Source of the DNA: Lentzea cavernae
Lineage (GTDB): Bacteria > Actinomycetota > Actinomycetes > Mycobacteriales > Pseudonocardiaceae
DNA length: 64,000 nucleotides
NCBI RefSeq assembly: GCF_014653695.1
Contig: NZ_BNAR01000014.1
Span: 137,406 to 201,405 of the forward strand
Direction of reading: 5' to 3'
Both the position numbers and the translations under genes were made by a program. Position 1 is the stretch's first letter; the number at the start of each line of letters is the position of its first letter. Below are positions 50,881-59,301 of this stretch, piece after piece. The notes beneath the pieces are model-generated. The model searched no databases. It had not been told where the DNA came from and saw only the letters and a program-made list of their open reading frames with translations.

Positions 50881-52086
50881 GTGGTCGCTGTGTCGGCGCG
50901 TCTGCGCGCGGGTGCGGCGTTGCTCGGTCCGGCGTTCGTCGCCGCGATCGCGTACGTCGACCCCGGCAACGTGGCCACCAACACCGCGGCGGGCGCGACG
51001 TACGGGTACCTGCTGGTCTGGGTGCTCGTCGTCGCGAACGTCATGGCGGGACTCGTGCAGTACCTGTCGGCGAAGCTCGGCCTGGTGACCGGCAGGTCGT
51101 TGCCGGAGGCGGTGCGCGAGCACCTGCCGCGGCCGCTGCGGCTCGCCTACTGGGGGCAGGCCGAGGTCGTCGCGATGGCGACAGACCTGGCCGAGGTGCT
51201 CGGCGGGGCGATCGCGCTGCACCTGCTCTTCGACCTGCCGCTGCTGCTCGGCGGCGTGATCACCGGCGTGGTGTCGACGATCCTGTTGCTGGTGCAGGAC
51301 AAGCGCGGGCAGAAGCCGTTCGAGCGCGTGATCACCACCATGCTGGTCGTGATCGCGGTCGGGTTCATGGCAGGGCTCTTCGTCGCGCCACCGTCGGTTT
51401 CCGGCGCCGCCTCCGGTCTGGTGCCCCGCTTCGACGGCGCGGACAGCGTGCTGCTCGCGGCGGGCATGCTCGGGGCGACCGTGATGCCGCACGCGGTCTA
51501 CCTGCACTCCGCGCTGGCGCGGGACCGGCACGGGAAGAACCCGTCGGTGCTCGGCGCGACGAAGGTCGACGTCGTGGTCGCGATGGTGCTCGCGGGCGCG
51601 GTCAACATGGCGATGCTGCTGCTCGCGGCTTCCGCCTTGCAGGGCAAGGAAGGCGTGGACACCCTGGAGGGCGCGCACGCGGCCGTCGGCTCCACGCTGG
51701 GCGGCGGGATCGCGCTGCTGTTCGCACTCGGCCTGCTGGCGTCGGGTTTCGCGTCCACCGCCGTCGGTTGTTACGCCGGCGCGGTGGTGATGGACGGCCT
51801 GCTGCGGGTGCGGATCCCGTTGCTCGCCAGGCGTTTGATCACGCTGGTGCCCGCGCTGGCGATCCTGGCGTTCGGGGTCGACCCGACGTTCGCGCTGGTG
51901 CTGTCGCAGGTCGTGCTGTCGTTCGGCATCCCGTTCGCGCTGGTGCCGCTGGTCTGGCTGACCGCGCGCCGGTCCGTGATGGGTACGTACGCGAACCGGC
52001 GCTCCGTCACGTTCGCCGCCTGGCTGGTGGCGTTCGCGGTCGTCGTGCTGAACGTGGCGCTGATCTACCTGACGGTTTCCGGGTAG
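50881..52086 (+). CDS. mntH: Nramp divalent metal transporter (MntH-like)
   Basis: A 401-residue proton-coupled Mn/Fe transporter with 11 helices. The metal site motifs are AYVDPGNVATN in helix 1 and the MPHAVYLHSAL segment in helix 6. ATDLAEVLGGAIAL is the conserved helix 3 acid region. The GTG at 50881 follows GGGGAGG by 7 nt. Its 3' end overlaps the convergent oxidoreductase gene by 22 bp. Manganese uptake is the usual role. Confidence 0.92.
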   Translation: MVAVSARLRAGAALLGPAFVAAIAYVDPGNVATNTAAGATYGYLLVWVLVVANVMAGLVQYLSAKLGLVTGRSLPEAVREHLPRPLRLAYWGQAEVVAMATDLAEVLGGAIALHLLFDLPLLLGGVITGVVSTILLLVQDKRGQKPFERVITTMLVVIAVGFMAGLFVAPPSVSGAASGLVPRFDGADSVLLAAGMLGATVMPHAVYLHSALARDRHGKNPSVLGATKVDVVVAMVLAGAVNMAMLLLAASALQGKEGVDTLEGAHAAVGSTLGGGIALLFALGLLASGFASTAVGCYAGAVVMDGLLRVRIPLLARRLITLVPALAILAFGVDPTFALVLSQVVLSFGIPFALVPLVWLTARRSVMGTYANRRSVTFAAWLVAFAVVVLNVALIYLTVSG

Positions 52087-53021
52087 GAGACGCCGAGCTG
52101 GCGCAGCACTTCCTCCAGCGTGCGCAAGACTTCCAGGGTGTTGTCCCAGGTGATCAACGGGCTTTGAGTGACCCCGGCGGTGACGTACTCCTCGACCGCG
52201 CGGATCTGGTGGGTGTAACCCTCGTCCTCGATGGTGTGCTCGACGCCGTTGATGGTGGCCTTCGTGGCGTTGAACATCGGGTCGGCGATGTCGATGCGGC
52301 CCTTGGTACCGACGATCTCCGCCCTGCACCCGGTGTTCGCGACGAGCGAGCAGCTCAGCAACGCGTGGGCACCGTTGTCGTAGGCCAGGAAGATGCCCGC
52401 GTCAGCGTCCACTTCGGTCGGTGCGAGGCTGCCGTGCGCGTGGACGTGCGCCGGGACGCCGAGCATCTGGTGCGTGAACGCGACCGGGTAGACACCGAGG
52501 TCGAGCGTCGCCCCGCCGCCGGCCTCCTTGGCCCACAGGCGGTCCTCGTGGCTGAAGGTGTGCGCGAAACCGAAGTCCGCGCGGATCATCCGCACCTCGC
52601 CGATCTCACCGGCGGCCACGGCCTCGTGCACCTTGCGGATCAACGGGTTGAACCGCGTCCACATGGCCTCCATGAGGAAGAGGTTCTTCGACCGCGCCCG
52701 TTCGACCATCTCCTCGGCGTCCGCGACCGTGAGCGCGAAGGCCTTCTCGCACAGCACGTGCTTGCCGGCGTCGAGCGCCGCGAGCGTGACCTCGTGGTGC
52801 TGCCCGTGCGGCGTGGCGACGTAGACCACGTCGACGTCGGGGTCGGCGAGCAGGTCGCGGTAGTCGCCGTACGCGCGCTCGATGCCGAACCGGTCGGCAA
52901 ACGCTTGCGCCTTCGTGACGTCGCGGGAGGACACCGCGAGAACTGTGACGCCCTCGACTTTCAGCATGTCAGCGGTCACGGCCTGCGCGATTCCGCCTGT
53001 TGCGATCACACCCCACTTCAT
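52065..53021 (-). CDS. Gfo/Idh/MocA-family oxidoreductase
   Basis: A 318-residue NAD(P)-dependent dehydrogenase. The Rossmann nucleotide site is WGVIATGGIAQAV at residues 3-15, followed by DVVYVATPHGQHHEVTLAALDAGKHVLCEKAFALT with the EKP-type catalytic lysine read as EKA. The C-terminal domain carries GGGATLDLGVYPVAFTHQMLG. Substrates in this family are sugars, inositols or dihydrodiols; which applies here is not visible. Confidence 0.9.
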   Translation of the reverse strand: MKWGVIATGGIAQAVTADMLKVEGVTVLAVSSRDVTKAQAFADRFGIERAYGDYRDLLADPDVDVVYVATPHGQHHEVTLAALDAGKHVLCEKAFALTVADAEEMVERARSKNLFLMEAMWTRFNPLIRKVHEAVAAGEIGEVRMIRADFGFAHTFSHEDRLWAKEAGGGATLDLGVYPVAFTHQMLGVPAHVHAHGSLAPTEVDADAGIFLAYDNGAHALLSCSLVANTGCRAEIVGTKGRIDIADPMFNATKATINGVEHTIEDEGYTHQIRAVEEYVTAGVTQSPLITWDNTLEVLRTLEEVLRQLGVSYPETVR

Positions 53022-53043
53022 GCGATCAGCTTAGATTGGAGGC

Positions 53044-53418
53044 ATGCGCCTCATCCTGAACGTGATCTGGCTGGTGCTCGCCGGTTTCTGGATGGCCGTC
53101 GGCTACGCGGTCGCCGGCGTCATCTGCTGCATCCTGATCATCACGATCCCGTGGGGCATCGCGTCGTTCCGCATCGCGAACTACGCGCTCTGGCCGTTCG
53201 GCCGCGATGTCGTGGACAAGCCGGGCGCGGGCACCGGTTCGCTGCTGGGCAACGTCATCTGGATCGTCGTGGCCGGTGTGTGGCTCGCGATCGGCCACGT
53301 CATCACCGGCATCGCGCTCTGCGTCACGATCATCGGCATCCCGCTGGGCGTCGCGAACTTCAAGCTCGTGAAGGTCTCGCTGGTGCCGCTGGGCAAGGAG
53401 ATCGTCGAGGTTCCGTGA
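53044..53418 (+). CDS. YccF-domain membrane protein
   Basis: A 124-residue protein with two tandem YccF repeats, each a membrane hairpin: LILNVIWLVLAGFWMAVGY with IITIPWGIASFRIANYALWPFG, and GNVIWIVVAGVWLAIGHVITG with IIGIPLGVANFKLVKVSLVPLG. The repeat pair is characteristic. Rv0870c of M. tuberculosis is a relative at the same relative place (from memory). Function is unknown. It starts 22 bp from the divergent oxidoreductase. Confidence 0.88.
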   Translation: MRLILNVIWLVLAGFWMAVGYAVAGVICCILIITIPWGIASFRIANYALWPFGRDVVDKPGAGTGSLLGNVIWIVVAGVWLAIGHVITGIALCVTIIGIPLGVANFKLVKVSLVPLGKEIVEVP

Positions 53419-53472
53419 GGGTCTCCCGCGTCCCGCCGGGCGAGGCGCGGGAGACCGGGGTGGCACGAGCCT

Positions 53473-53865
53473 TCAGGCTTCGCCGTCCGACAGCTCGTGC
53501 AGGCACAGGACGTTGCCCTCGGTGTCGAGGAACCACGCCGCGCGTTCCCCGCCCATGTCCGCGACGTGGTTCGTGGTCTTGAAGTCGGGCAGGTCGTAGT
53601 CCTCGAAGCGCACGCCCCTGTCCTCGAGCTCCCTGATCTCGCCCTCGATGTCCGGCACCTCGAAGCTGATGGCCGTGTGACCGGACTGCGCACCCTTCTC
53701 CGCAGGCCTCAGCCCCAGCGAGTCGCCCTGGCCGAGGGCGAAGATCCGCGTGCCGTCGGCGGTCGTGGTGAGGGGCTTGAGGCCGAGCACGTCGGCGTAG
53801 AAGCGGCCAGCGCGCTCGGGGTCTTCGACGGGGAGCATCGTCGTGGTCCTGGTGGCGGTGAGCAT
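53473..53865 (-). CDS. VOC/glyoxalase-superfamily protein
   Basis: A 130-residue single-domain protein. It begins TTTMLPVEDPERAGRFYADVLGLKPL and includes GHTAISFEVPDIEGEIRELEDRGVRFEDYD and AAWFLDTEGNVLCLHEL, with the beta-alpha-beta-beta-beta repeats of the vicinal oxygen chelate fold. The ATG at 53865 follows AAGGAGG. Relatives include bleomycin-binding proteins and dioxygenases; the role is unknown. Confidence 0.85.
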   Translation of the reverse strand: MLTATRTTTMLPVEDPERAGRFYADVLGLKPLTTTADGTRIFALGQGDSLGLRPAEKGAQSGHTAISFEVPDIEGEIRELEDRGVRFEDYDLPDFKTTNHVADMGGERAAWFLDTEGNVLCLHELSDGEA

Positions 53866-53941
53866 GCGCGCCTCCTTTCGGCGGAGTGCACTGATGCTCC
53901 GCCCGCAGTAGCGCGCCCGCAATAGGTCCTTCGGCCCTGCG

Positions 53942-54118
53942 TCAGAGGGAGATGAGATCGGCCTTCGTCGGGGTGGAACCGCAGGACTCGAAGTAGAAGC
54001 CGGTCAGGTGGTCGTCGAAGTCGACGTGCAGCCACTCGCAGCCTGCGACACGCGCGTGCTCGACCGCGGTGGCCACCAGCGCGGCGCCGTCTCCGAGTCG
54101 CTCGCCCGCGCCTGTCAC
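53942..54118 (-). pseudogene. GNAT acetyltransferase C-terminal remnant
   Basis: An open stretch of 58 codons encodes ERLGDGAALVATAVEHAR, EWLHVDFDDHLTGFYFESCGS and TPTKADLISL, which look like the acetyl-CoA-binding second half of a GNAT acetyltransferase. The N-terminal half is missing, as the upstream reading frame runs into the synthetase gene. It is probably a relic left after deletion or insertion. Confidence 0.5.
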
Positions 54119-54141
54119 CGAACGAACTTGCAGGACAGCAC

Positions 54142-55737
54142 CTAGGCGTGCTTCGTGCTGTCGTCCAAATTCAGCAGCTCCACGGACTTCGCCCGCATCT
54201 CCACCTTGCGGATCTTGCCGGTGACCGTCATCGGGAACTCGTCCACCACGTGCACGTACCGCGGGATCTTGTAGTGCGCGAGCTTGCCCGTGCAGAACTC
54301 GCGCACGGCCTCGGCGGTCAGCTCCGTCGAGCCGTCGCGCAGGCGCACCCACGCCACCAGCTCCTCGCCGTACTTGGCGTCGGGCACGCCGACGACCTGG
54401 GCGTCGAGCACGTCCGGGTGGGTGTAGAGGAACTCCTCGATCTCGCGCGGGTAGATGTTCTCGCCGCCGCGGATCACCATGTCCTTGATGCGGCCGGTGA
54501 TGTTGACGTAGTCGTCGGCGTCCATCACCGCGAGGTCGCCGGTGTGCATCCAGCCGGCGCTGTCGACGGCTTCGGCGGTCTTCTCCGGCTCGTTCCAGTA
54601 GCCGAGCATCACGGAGTAGCCGCGCGTGCACAGCTCCCCCGGCTCGCCGCGCGGCACCGTGCGGCCGGTCTCCGGGTCGACGATCTTCACCTCGAGGTGC
54701 GGGCCGACGCGGCCGACCGTCCCGACGCGACGGTCGAGGGAGTCGTCCACGCGCGTTTGCGTTGACACGGGGGAGGTTTCGGTCATGCCGTAGCAGATGG
54801 AGACCTCGCTCATGCCCATGCGTTCGACGACCTGCTTCATGACCTCGACCGGACACGGCGAGCCCGCCATGATGCCGGTGCGCAACGACGACAGGTCGTA
54901 GCCGTCGATCAGGTCGAGCATCGCGATGAACATCGTCGGCACGCCGTAGAGCGAGGTGCAGCGTTCTTCCTGAACGGCCGCAAGGGTTTTCGCCGGATCG
55001 AACGCCGGGGCCGGGATCACGACGCACGCGCCGTGGCTGGTGGCGGCGAGGTTGCCCATGACCATGCCGAAGCAGTGGTAGAACGGCGGCACCACGCAGA
55101 TGCGGTCGTTCTCGGTGTAGTTGACCAGCTCGCCGACGAAGTAGCCGTTGTTGAGGATGTTGTGGTGCGAGAGCGTCGCGCCCTTGGGGAAGCCCGTGGT
55201 GCCGGACGTGTACTGGATGTTGATCGGGTCGTCGCGGTCGAGCTCCACGTCCGGGAGCTCGTCTCCGGTCCACTGTGGATCGTCGACGAACACGACGTTC
55301 CGCAGTTCGGGGCAGCGCGGCCGGACCTCGTCGATCATCCCCGCGTAGTCCGAGGTCTTGAACGACCGCGCGGACACCAGCGTGTGGATGCCCGCCTGGT
55401 TCAGCACGTACTCCAGCTCGTGCACCCGGTACGCCGGGTTGACGTTGACCAGGATCGCGCCGATCCGGGCCGTCGCGTACTGCACGAACACCCACTCCGC
55501 GCAGTTCGGCGCCCAGATCCCGACCCGGTCGCCCTTGCGCACGCCGAGCGAGTGCAGCCCGGCGGCGGCGCGGTCGACCTCCTGCGCGAGCTCCGCGTAC
55601 GTCCACCGCCGGTCCGCTGCCTTGTCGACGAGCGCCTCGCGGTCGCCGAACCTCGCGACGGTCGCCGCGAGGTTCGCGTGGATCGTGTCGCCCAGTAGCG
55701 GGGCGGCGGACGTTCCCGAGGAGTAGCTGGAGGTCAT
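54142..55737 (-). CDS. Acyl-CoA synthetase / AMP-dependent ligase
   Basis: A 531-residue adenylate-forming enzyme, likely a medium-chain fatty acyl-CoA synthetase. The P-loop is YTSGTTGFPKGATL (A3), A5 YGMTETSPVS, A7 GWMHTGDLAVMD, A8 GRIKDMVIRGGENIYPREIEEFL, and the A10 lysine lies in PMTVTGKIRKVEMR. All catalytic residues are present. The ATG at 55737 has only a weak GGGGG beside it. The exact acyl substrate is unknown. Confidence 0.92.
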   Translation of the reverse strand: MTSSYSSGTSAAPLLGDTIHANLAATVARFGDREALVDKAADRRWTYAELAQEVDRAAAGLHSLGVRKGDRVGIWAPNCAEWVFVQYATARIGAILVNVNPAYRVHELEYVLNQAGIHTLVSARSFKTSDYAGMIDEVRPRCPELRNVVFVDDPQWTGDELPDVELDRDDPINIQYTSGTTGFPKGATLSHHNILNNGYFVGELVNYTENDRICVVPPFYHCFGMVMGNLAATSHGACVVIPAPAFDPAKTLAAVQEERCTSLYGVPTMFIAMLDLIDGYDLSSLRTGIMAGSPCPVEVMKQVVERMGMSEVSICYGMTETSPVSTQTRVDDSLDRRVGTVGRVGPHLEVKIVDPETGRTVPRGEPGELCTRGYSVMLGYWNEPEKTAEAVDSAGWMHTGDLAVMDADDYVNITGRIKDMVIRGGENIYPREIEEFLYTHPDVLDAQVVGVPDAKYGEELVAWVRLRDGSTELTAEAVREFCTGKLAHYKIPRYVHVVDEFPMTVTGKIRKVEMRAKSVELLNLDDSTKHA

Positions 55738-55751
55738 CCCCCAGACGGTAG

Positions 55752-56558
55752 TCAGGCTTGCGCGTATGGCAAGGGCACGACCAGGCACGGACCGCCGCTG
55801 TAGAGGCCCGCGTCGATCGCCAGCACCTTGTCGTCGGCGTAGACGAGAGGCCCGTCGATCTGGTCCGGCGGCACCCCGAGCTGGTCGGCGATGACGCTGT
55901 GGCCGTGCACGATCCGGCTGCCGCCGAGGGTCGCGAGCAGCTCGTCCGCGATTTCCGGGCCCTGCGGACCGCGGAACGCGTAGCGCGTCGTCATCTTGCG
56001 CCAGCACTCCCACCAGTCGACGAGGTCGTCGCCCTTGAGCACCTGCCGGACGGACTCGTTGACCTCTTCGATCGAGGCCCCCCATTCGAGGTAGGCCACG
56101 GTGTCGGAGTGCATCAGCAGGTGGTCGTCGCGCAGCTTCAGCACCGGCCGCGACGTGAGCCACTCGACGTGCTCGTCGGTCAGCCTGTCCTGGTCGCTGC
56201 GCAGGCCGCCGTTGAGCAGCCAGCTGCGCGCGAACGACCGCGGGCCGAGGCTGTCGGGCACCTGGTCGTCGCCGAACCGGTACATGCCGAGCAGCAGCAC
56301 CTCGTGGTTGCCGATCAGCGAGCTGACCGTGCCGCCCGCCTCCGCCGCCTCCTCGCCGAGGCGCATGACCAGGTCGATCACGCCCACGCCGTCGGGCCCG
56401 CGGTCGACGAAGTCGCCGAGGAACCACAGTTCGCTCTCGCCGCCGGTCCAGTGCCCTTCCTCGTCGCACAGTTCGGCGACGTGCAGGGCTCTGATCAGTT
56501 CCGAGAGGTGCCCGTGCACGTCACCCACGACGTACATCGGGCGTCGATCCGTGTCCAC
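55752..56558 (-). CDS. PPP-like metallophosphoesterase
   Basis: A 268-residue phosphoesterase. Motifs are VVGDVHGHLSELIRAL, WFLGDFVDRGPDGVGVIDLVMRL, LIGNHEVLLLG, and late RIVHGHSVI, matching the GDxHG-GDxxDRG-GNHE pattern of serine/threonine phosphatases and ApaH. The middle (RSFARSWLLNGGLRSDQDRL) is less conserved. Substrate is unknown. It lies 14 bp upstream of the acyl-CoA synthetase on the same strand. Confidence 0.88.
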   Translation of the reverse strand: MDTDRRPMYVVGDVHGHLSELIRALHVAELCDEEGHWTGGESELWFLGDFVDRGPDGVGVIDLVMRLGEEAAEAGGTVSSLIGNHEVLLLGMYRFGDDQVPDSLGPRSFARSWLLNGGLRSDQDRLTDEHVEWLTSRPVLKLRDDHLLMHSDTVAYLEWGASIEEVNESVRQVLKGDDLVDWWECWRKMTTRYAFRGPQGPEIADELLATLGGSRIVHGHSVIADQLGVPPDQIDGPLVYADDKVLAIDAGLYSGGPCLVVPLPYAQA

Positions 56559-56590
56559 CTCCGCGACGATAGGTGATGAACCCTCCCGCG

Positions 56591-57382
56591 TCAGTGGTCA
56601 GTCCAGTCGCCGAACGGGTCCGCTGAGTGACCGACGAGCTCCGCGATCGACTTCAGCACGCGCGTCGGGCGGTACGGGAACATCTCCGCGCTCTCGGCGC
56701 TGAAGACCCCGGACAGCACGAGGATGGTCGACAGTCCCGCTTCCAGGCCCGAGCGCACGTCGGTGTCCATGCGGTCGCCGATCATCAGCGCCTGCTCGGA
56801 GTGCGAGCCGAGGGTGCGCAGGGCCGAGCGCATCATCAACGGGTTCGGCTTGCCGACGTAATAGGGCTCACGTCCGGTGGCGCGCTCGATCAGCGCAGCG
56901 ACGGCGCCGGTCGCGGGCAGCGAGCCCTCGCGCGACGGGCCGGTGGCGTCCGGGTTGGTCGCGATGAACTTCGCGCCCTCCTCGACCAGGCGGATGGCCT
57001 TGGTGATAGCGGTGAAGCTGTAGGTGCGGGTCTCGCCGAGCACCACGTAGTCCGGGTCGCGGTCGGTCAGCACGTAGCCGATCTCGTGCAGCGCGGTGGT
57101 GAGGCCGGCCTCGCCGATGACGAACGCCGAGCCGTTCGGGCGCTGCGAGTCGAGGAACTTGGCCGTGGCCAGCGCGGACGTCCAGATGGACTTCTCCGGG
57201 ATGTCCAGGCCGGTGCGATGCAGGCGTGCCCGCAGGTCCCGTGGCGTGTAGATGGAGTTGTTCGTGAGCACGAGGAACGGCGTCTCGGACGCACGCAGCT
57301 CCGCGACGAACTCGTCCGCTCCCGGGATCAGGTGCTCCTCGTGCACGAGGACGCCGTCCATGTCCATCAAGTAGTGCCACAT
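56591..57382 (-). CDS. HAD-IIA hydrolase, NagD-like
   Basis: A 263-residue phosphatase. HAD motif I is LMDMDGVLVHEE, motif II is in FLVLTNNSIYTPRDL, the large C2 cap spans about residues 75-180, motif III is KPNPLMM and motif IV ALMIGDRMDTDVRSGLEAG. NagD-like enzymes act on nucleotide or sugar phosphates. It lies just downstream of the MarR gene on the same strand. Confidence 0.9.
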   Translation of the reverse strand: MWHYLMDMDGVLVHEEHLIPGADEFVAELRASETPFLVLTNNSIYTPRDLRARLHRTGLDIPEKSIWTSALATAKFLDSQRPNGSAFVIGEAGLTTALHEIGYVLTDRDPDYVVLGETRTYSFTAITKAIRLVEEGAKFIATNPDATGPSREGSLPATGAVAALIERATGREPYYVGKPNPLMMRSALRTLGSHSEQALMIGDRMDTDVRSGLEAGLSTILVLSGVFSAESAEMFPYRPTRVLKSIAELVGHSADPFGDWTDH

Positions 57383-57386
57383 GGGT

Positions 57387-57842
57387 CTAAGTATCGATCA
57401 CGCGCTTGCGAAACGTCTCGATCTGGAGCTGGAGATAACGCTCGATCACCTGGAGTTCGGCGCCGTCGAAGTGCCCGAGCACCTCGACGAGGCTGTCGCG
57501 GGCCTTCTCGAACGGCGCGCCGAACTTGTCGACGTCCCCCACCGTGACCTCGACCAGGACCTTGCGGCGGTCGTGCGGGTCGCGGACACGACGGACATAT
57601 CCGGCACGCTCGAGGCGGTCGATCACGCCCGTGACGGCACCGGTGGAGAGGCCGGAGAGTTCGGCGATCCGGCCCGCGGTGAGCGGCCCGTCCGCCCGCA
57701 TGGCGAGATCGAGGCACTTCTCGTCGGTCGCGGACAGGCCCATCTGCTCGGCCACCCGCGCGTGGAACATGACGGTGAGGGCGCTCTGCTCCCGCATGTA
57801 CCAGGTGAACCGCTCCAGCGCTTCTGGTTCCATGTGGAACAT
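57387..57842 (-). CDS. MarR-family regulator
   Basis: A 151-residue winged-helix regulator. The DNA-binding part is LTAGRIAELSGLSTGAVTGVIDRLERAGYVRRVRDPHDRRKVLVE, flanked by dimerisation helices. The start is ATG 57842 or ATG 57833. A TCTTA-GCCAG-TAAGA repeat at 57842-57856 overlaps the start and may be autoregulatory. It probably controls the downstream HAD gene, the divergent moaA, or itself. Confidence 0.88.
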   Translation of the reverse strand: MFHMEPEALERFTWYMREQSALTVMFHARVAEQMGLSATDEKCLDLAMRADGPLTAGRIAELSGLSTGAVTGVIDRLERAGYVRRVRDPHDRRKVLVEVTVGDVDKFGAPFEKARDSLVEVLGHFDGAELQVIERYLQLQIETFRKRVIDT

Positions 57843-57856
57843 CTTAGCCAGTAAGA
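57842..57856. promoter_or_regulatory. Inverted repeat TCTTA-N5-TAAGA at the MarR start
   Basis: Perfect 5-bp arms overlap the first base of the MarR gene and face moaA about 100 bp away. It is a candidate MarR autoregulatory site. Confidence 0.35.
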
Positions 57857-57957
57857 CAATTCCTTGTGATGGTGCTCCAAACGGGCGGAACGTGAGAAAG
57901 CTCGTCTATGGAGGCATCTACAACGAGTTGTTCATTAAGCTGAACAAGGTGACAGCT

Positions 57958-59007
57958 GTGGAGTTGGGCATCCCGATCGTGCGCGGCACTCCGGACGCCT
58001 CCGCACGTCCGGACTCGCCCCTGCTCGTCGACAGGTTCGGACGGGTGGCGAAGGACCTGCGGGTCTCGCTGACCGACCGCTGCAACCTGCGCTGCACGTA
58101 CTGCATGCCCGCCGAGGGCCTCGACTGGCTGCAGAAGGACGAGCTGCTCACCGACGCCGAGCTGATCAGGCTCATGCGCATCGCCGTGGTCGACCTGGGC
58201 GTCACGGACATCAGGTTCACCGGCGGCGAGCCGCTGCTGCGCCGGGGCCTGGAGCAGGTCATCGCCGCGACGGCCGAGCTCGAGCCGCGCCCGCGCATGT
58301 CCATGACCTCGAACGGCATCGGGCTCGCCCGGCGCGCGCGGTCGTTGAAGGACGCCGGCCTGAACCGGATCAACATCTCGCTCGACACCCTCGACCCGGA
58401 GAAGTTCGCGACGCTGACCAGGCGCGACCGCATCACGGACGTGCTCGACGGCCTCGACGCCGCCCGCGAGGCCGGGCTCGAGCCGGTGAAGGTCAACTCG
58501 GTGCTGATGCGCGGCATGAACGAGGACGAGGCCGTCCCGCTGCTGCGGTTCTGCGTCGAGAAAGGCTACCAGCTGCGGTTCATCGAACAGATGCCGCTGG
58601 ACGCGCAGCACGGCTGGACGCGCACGGACATGATCACGGCCGACGAGATCCTCACGAAGCTCTCGTCCGCCTTCACGCTGACCCCGTCGGAGGTTCCGCG
58701 CGGTGGCGCTCCGGCCGAGCGCTGGCTGGTCGACGGCGGCCCGGCGGTCGTCGGCGTGATCGCGTCGGTGACCAGGCCGTTCTGCGCCGCCTGCGACCGC
58801 ACCCGGCTCACCTCGGACGGCCAGATCCGCAACTGCCTGTTCAGCAACGGCGAGACCGACCTGCGCGCACTGCTGCGCGACGGCTCCCCCGACACCGCGA
58901 TCGCCGACGCCTGGCGCGCGAACATGTGGACCAAGGCGGCCGGTCACGGCATCAACGACGCGGGCTTCTCCCAGCCCGACCGCCCCATGAGCGCCATCGG
59001 AGGATGA
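57958..59007 (+). CDS. moaA: GTP 3',8-cyclase, molybdenum cofactor biosynthesis
   Basis: A 349-residue radical SAM enzyme catalysing the first step of molybdopterin synthesis. The SAM cluster is C42-x3-C46-x2-C49 (DRCNLRCTYCMPAEG). The second cluster binding GTP is C276-x2-C279-x13-C293 (FCAACDRTRLTSDGQIRNCLF). FTGGEPLLR and the GTP-binding GRVAKDLRVSLTD are also typical. The C-terminus ends in the required GG. GTG 57958 has AAGGTG 6 nt upstream; GTG 57949 is the alternative. It overlaps moaD by 4 bp (ATGA). Confidence 0.95.
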   Translation: MELGIPIVRGTPDASARPDSPLLVDRFGRVAKDLRVSLTDRCNLRCTYCMPAEGLDWLQKDELLTDAELIRLMRIAVVDLGVTDIRFTGGEPLLRRGLEQVIAATAELEPRPRMSMTSNGIGLARRARSLKDAGLNRINISLDTLDPEKFATLTRRDRITDVLDGLDAAREAGLEPVKVNSVLMRGMNEDEAVPLLRFCVEKGYQLRFIEQMPLDAQHGWTRTDMITADEILTKLSSAFTLTPSEVPRGGAPAERWLVDGGPAVVGVIASVTRPFCAACDRTRLTSDGQIRNCLFSNGETDLRALLRDGSPDTAIADAWRANMWTKAAGHGINDAGFSQPDRPMSAIGG

Positions 59008-59270
59008 CAGTGAGCACCGCCGTGAACATCCGTTACTTCGCGGGTGCGCGGGCCGCGGCCGGGGTGGCCGACGAGTACCTGCTGCTCGACTCCTCCGAGC
59101 CCACCGTCGCCCTGGTGGTCTCGGCCATCGGCGAACGGCACGGCTCGAAGCTCGGCAAGGTCCTCGCGGCGTCGAGCTTCCTGCTGGACGGGGTCGCGGT
59201 GCGCGACACGTCTACGCGCGTACCCGCGGGCTCTCAGCTGGACGTGCTGCCGCCGTTCGCGGGCGGCTGA
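59004..59270 (+). CDS. moaD: Molybdopterin synthase sulfur carrier subunit
   Basis: An 88-residue ubiquitin-fold protein ending in AGG, whose C-terminal glycine carries the thiocarboxylate sulfur to MoaE. The N-terminus NIRYFAGARAAAGVADEYL and LDVLPPFAGG fit MoaD. The ATG at 59004 overlaps the moaA stop, with GGAGG just ahead. Its MoaE partner lies 4.2 kb away on the other strand. Confidence 0.93.
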   Translation: MTVSTAVNIRYFAGARAAAGVADEYLLLDSSEPTVALVVSAIGERHGSKLGKVLAASSFLLDGVAVRDTSTRVPAGSQLDVLPPFAGG

Positions 59271-59301
59271 GCCGGCTTCCGCCGCTTCGATCCTGATGTG
59301 A

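Noticed and set aside
57843..57957. Molybdenum cofactor riboswitch before moaA
   Set aside because: The leader is short and I could not identify the conserved hairpins of that RNA.
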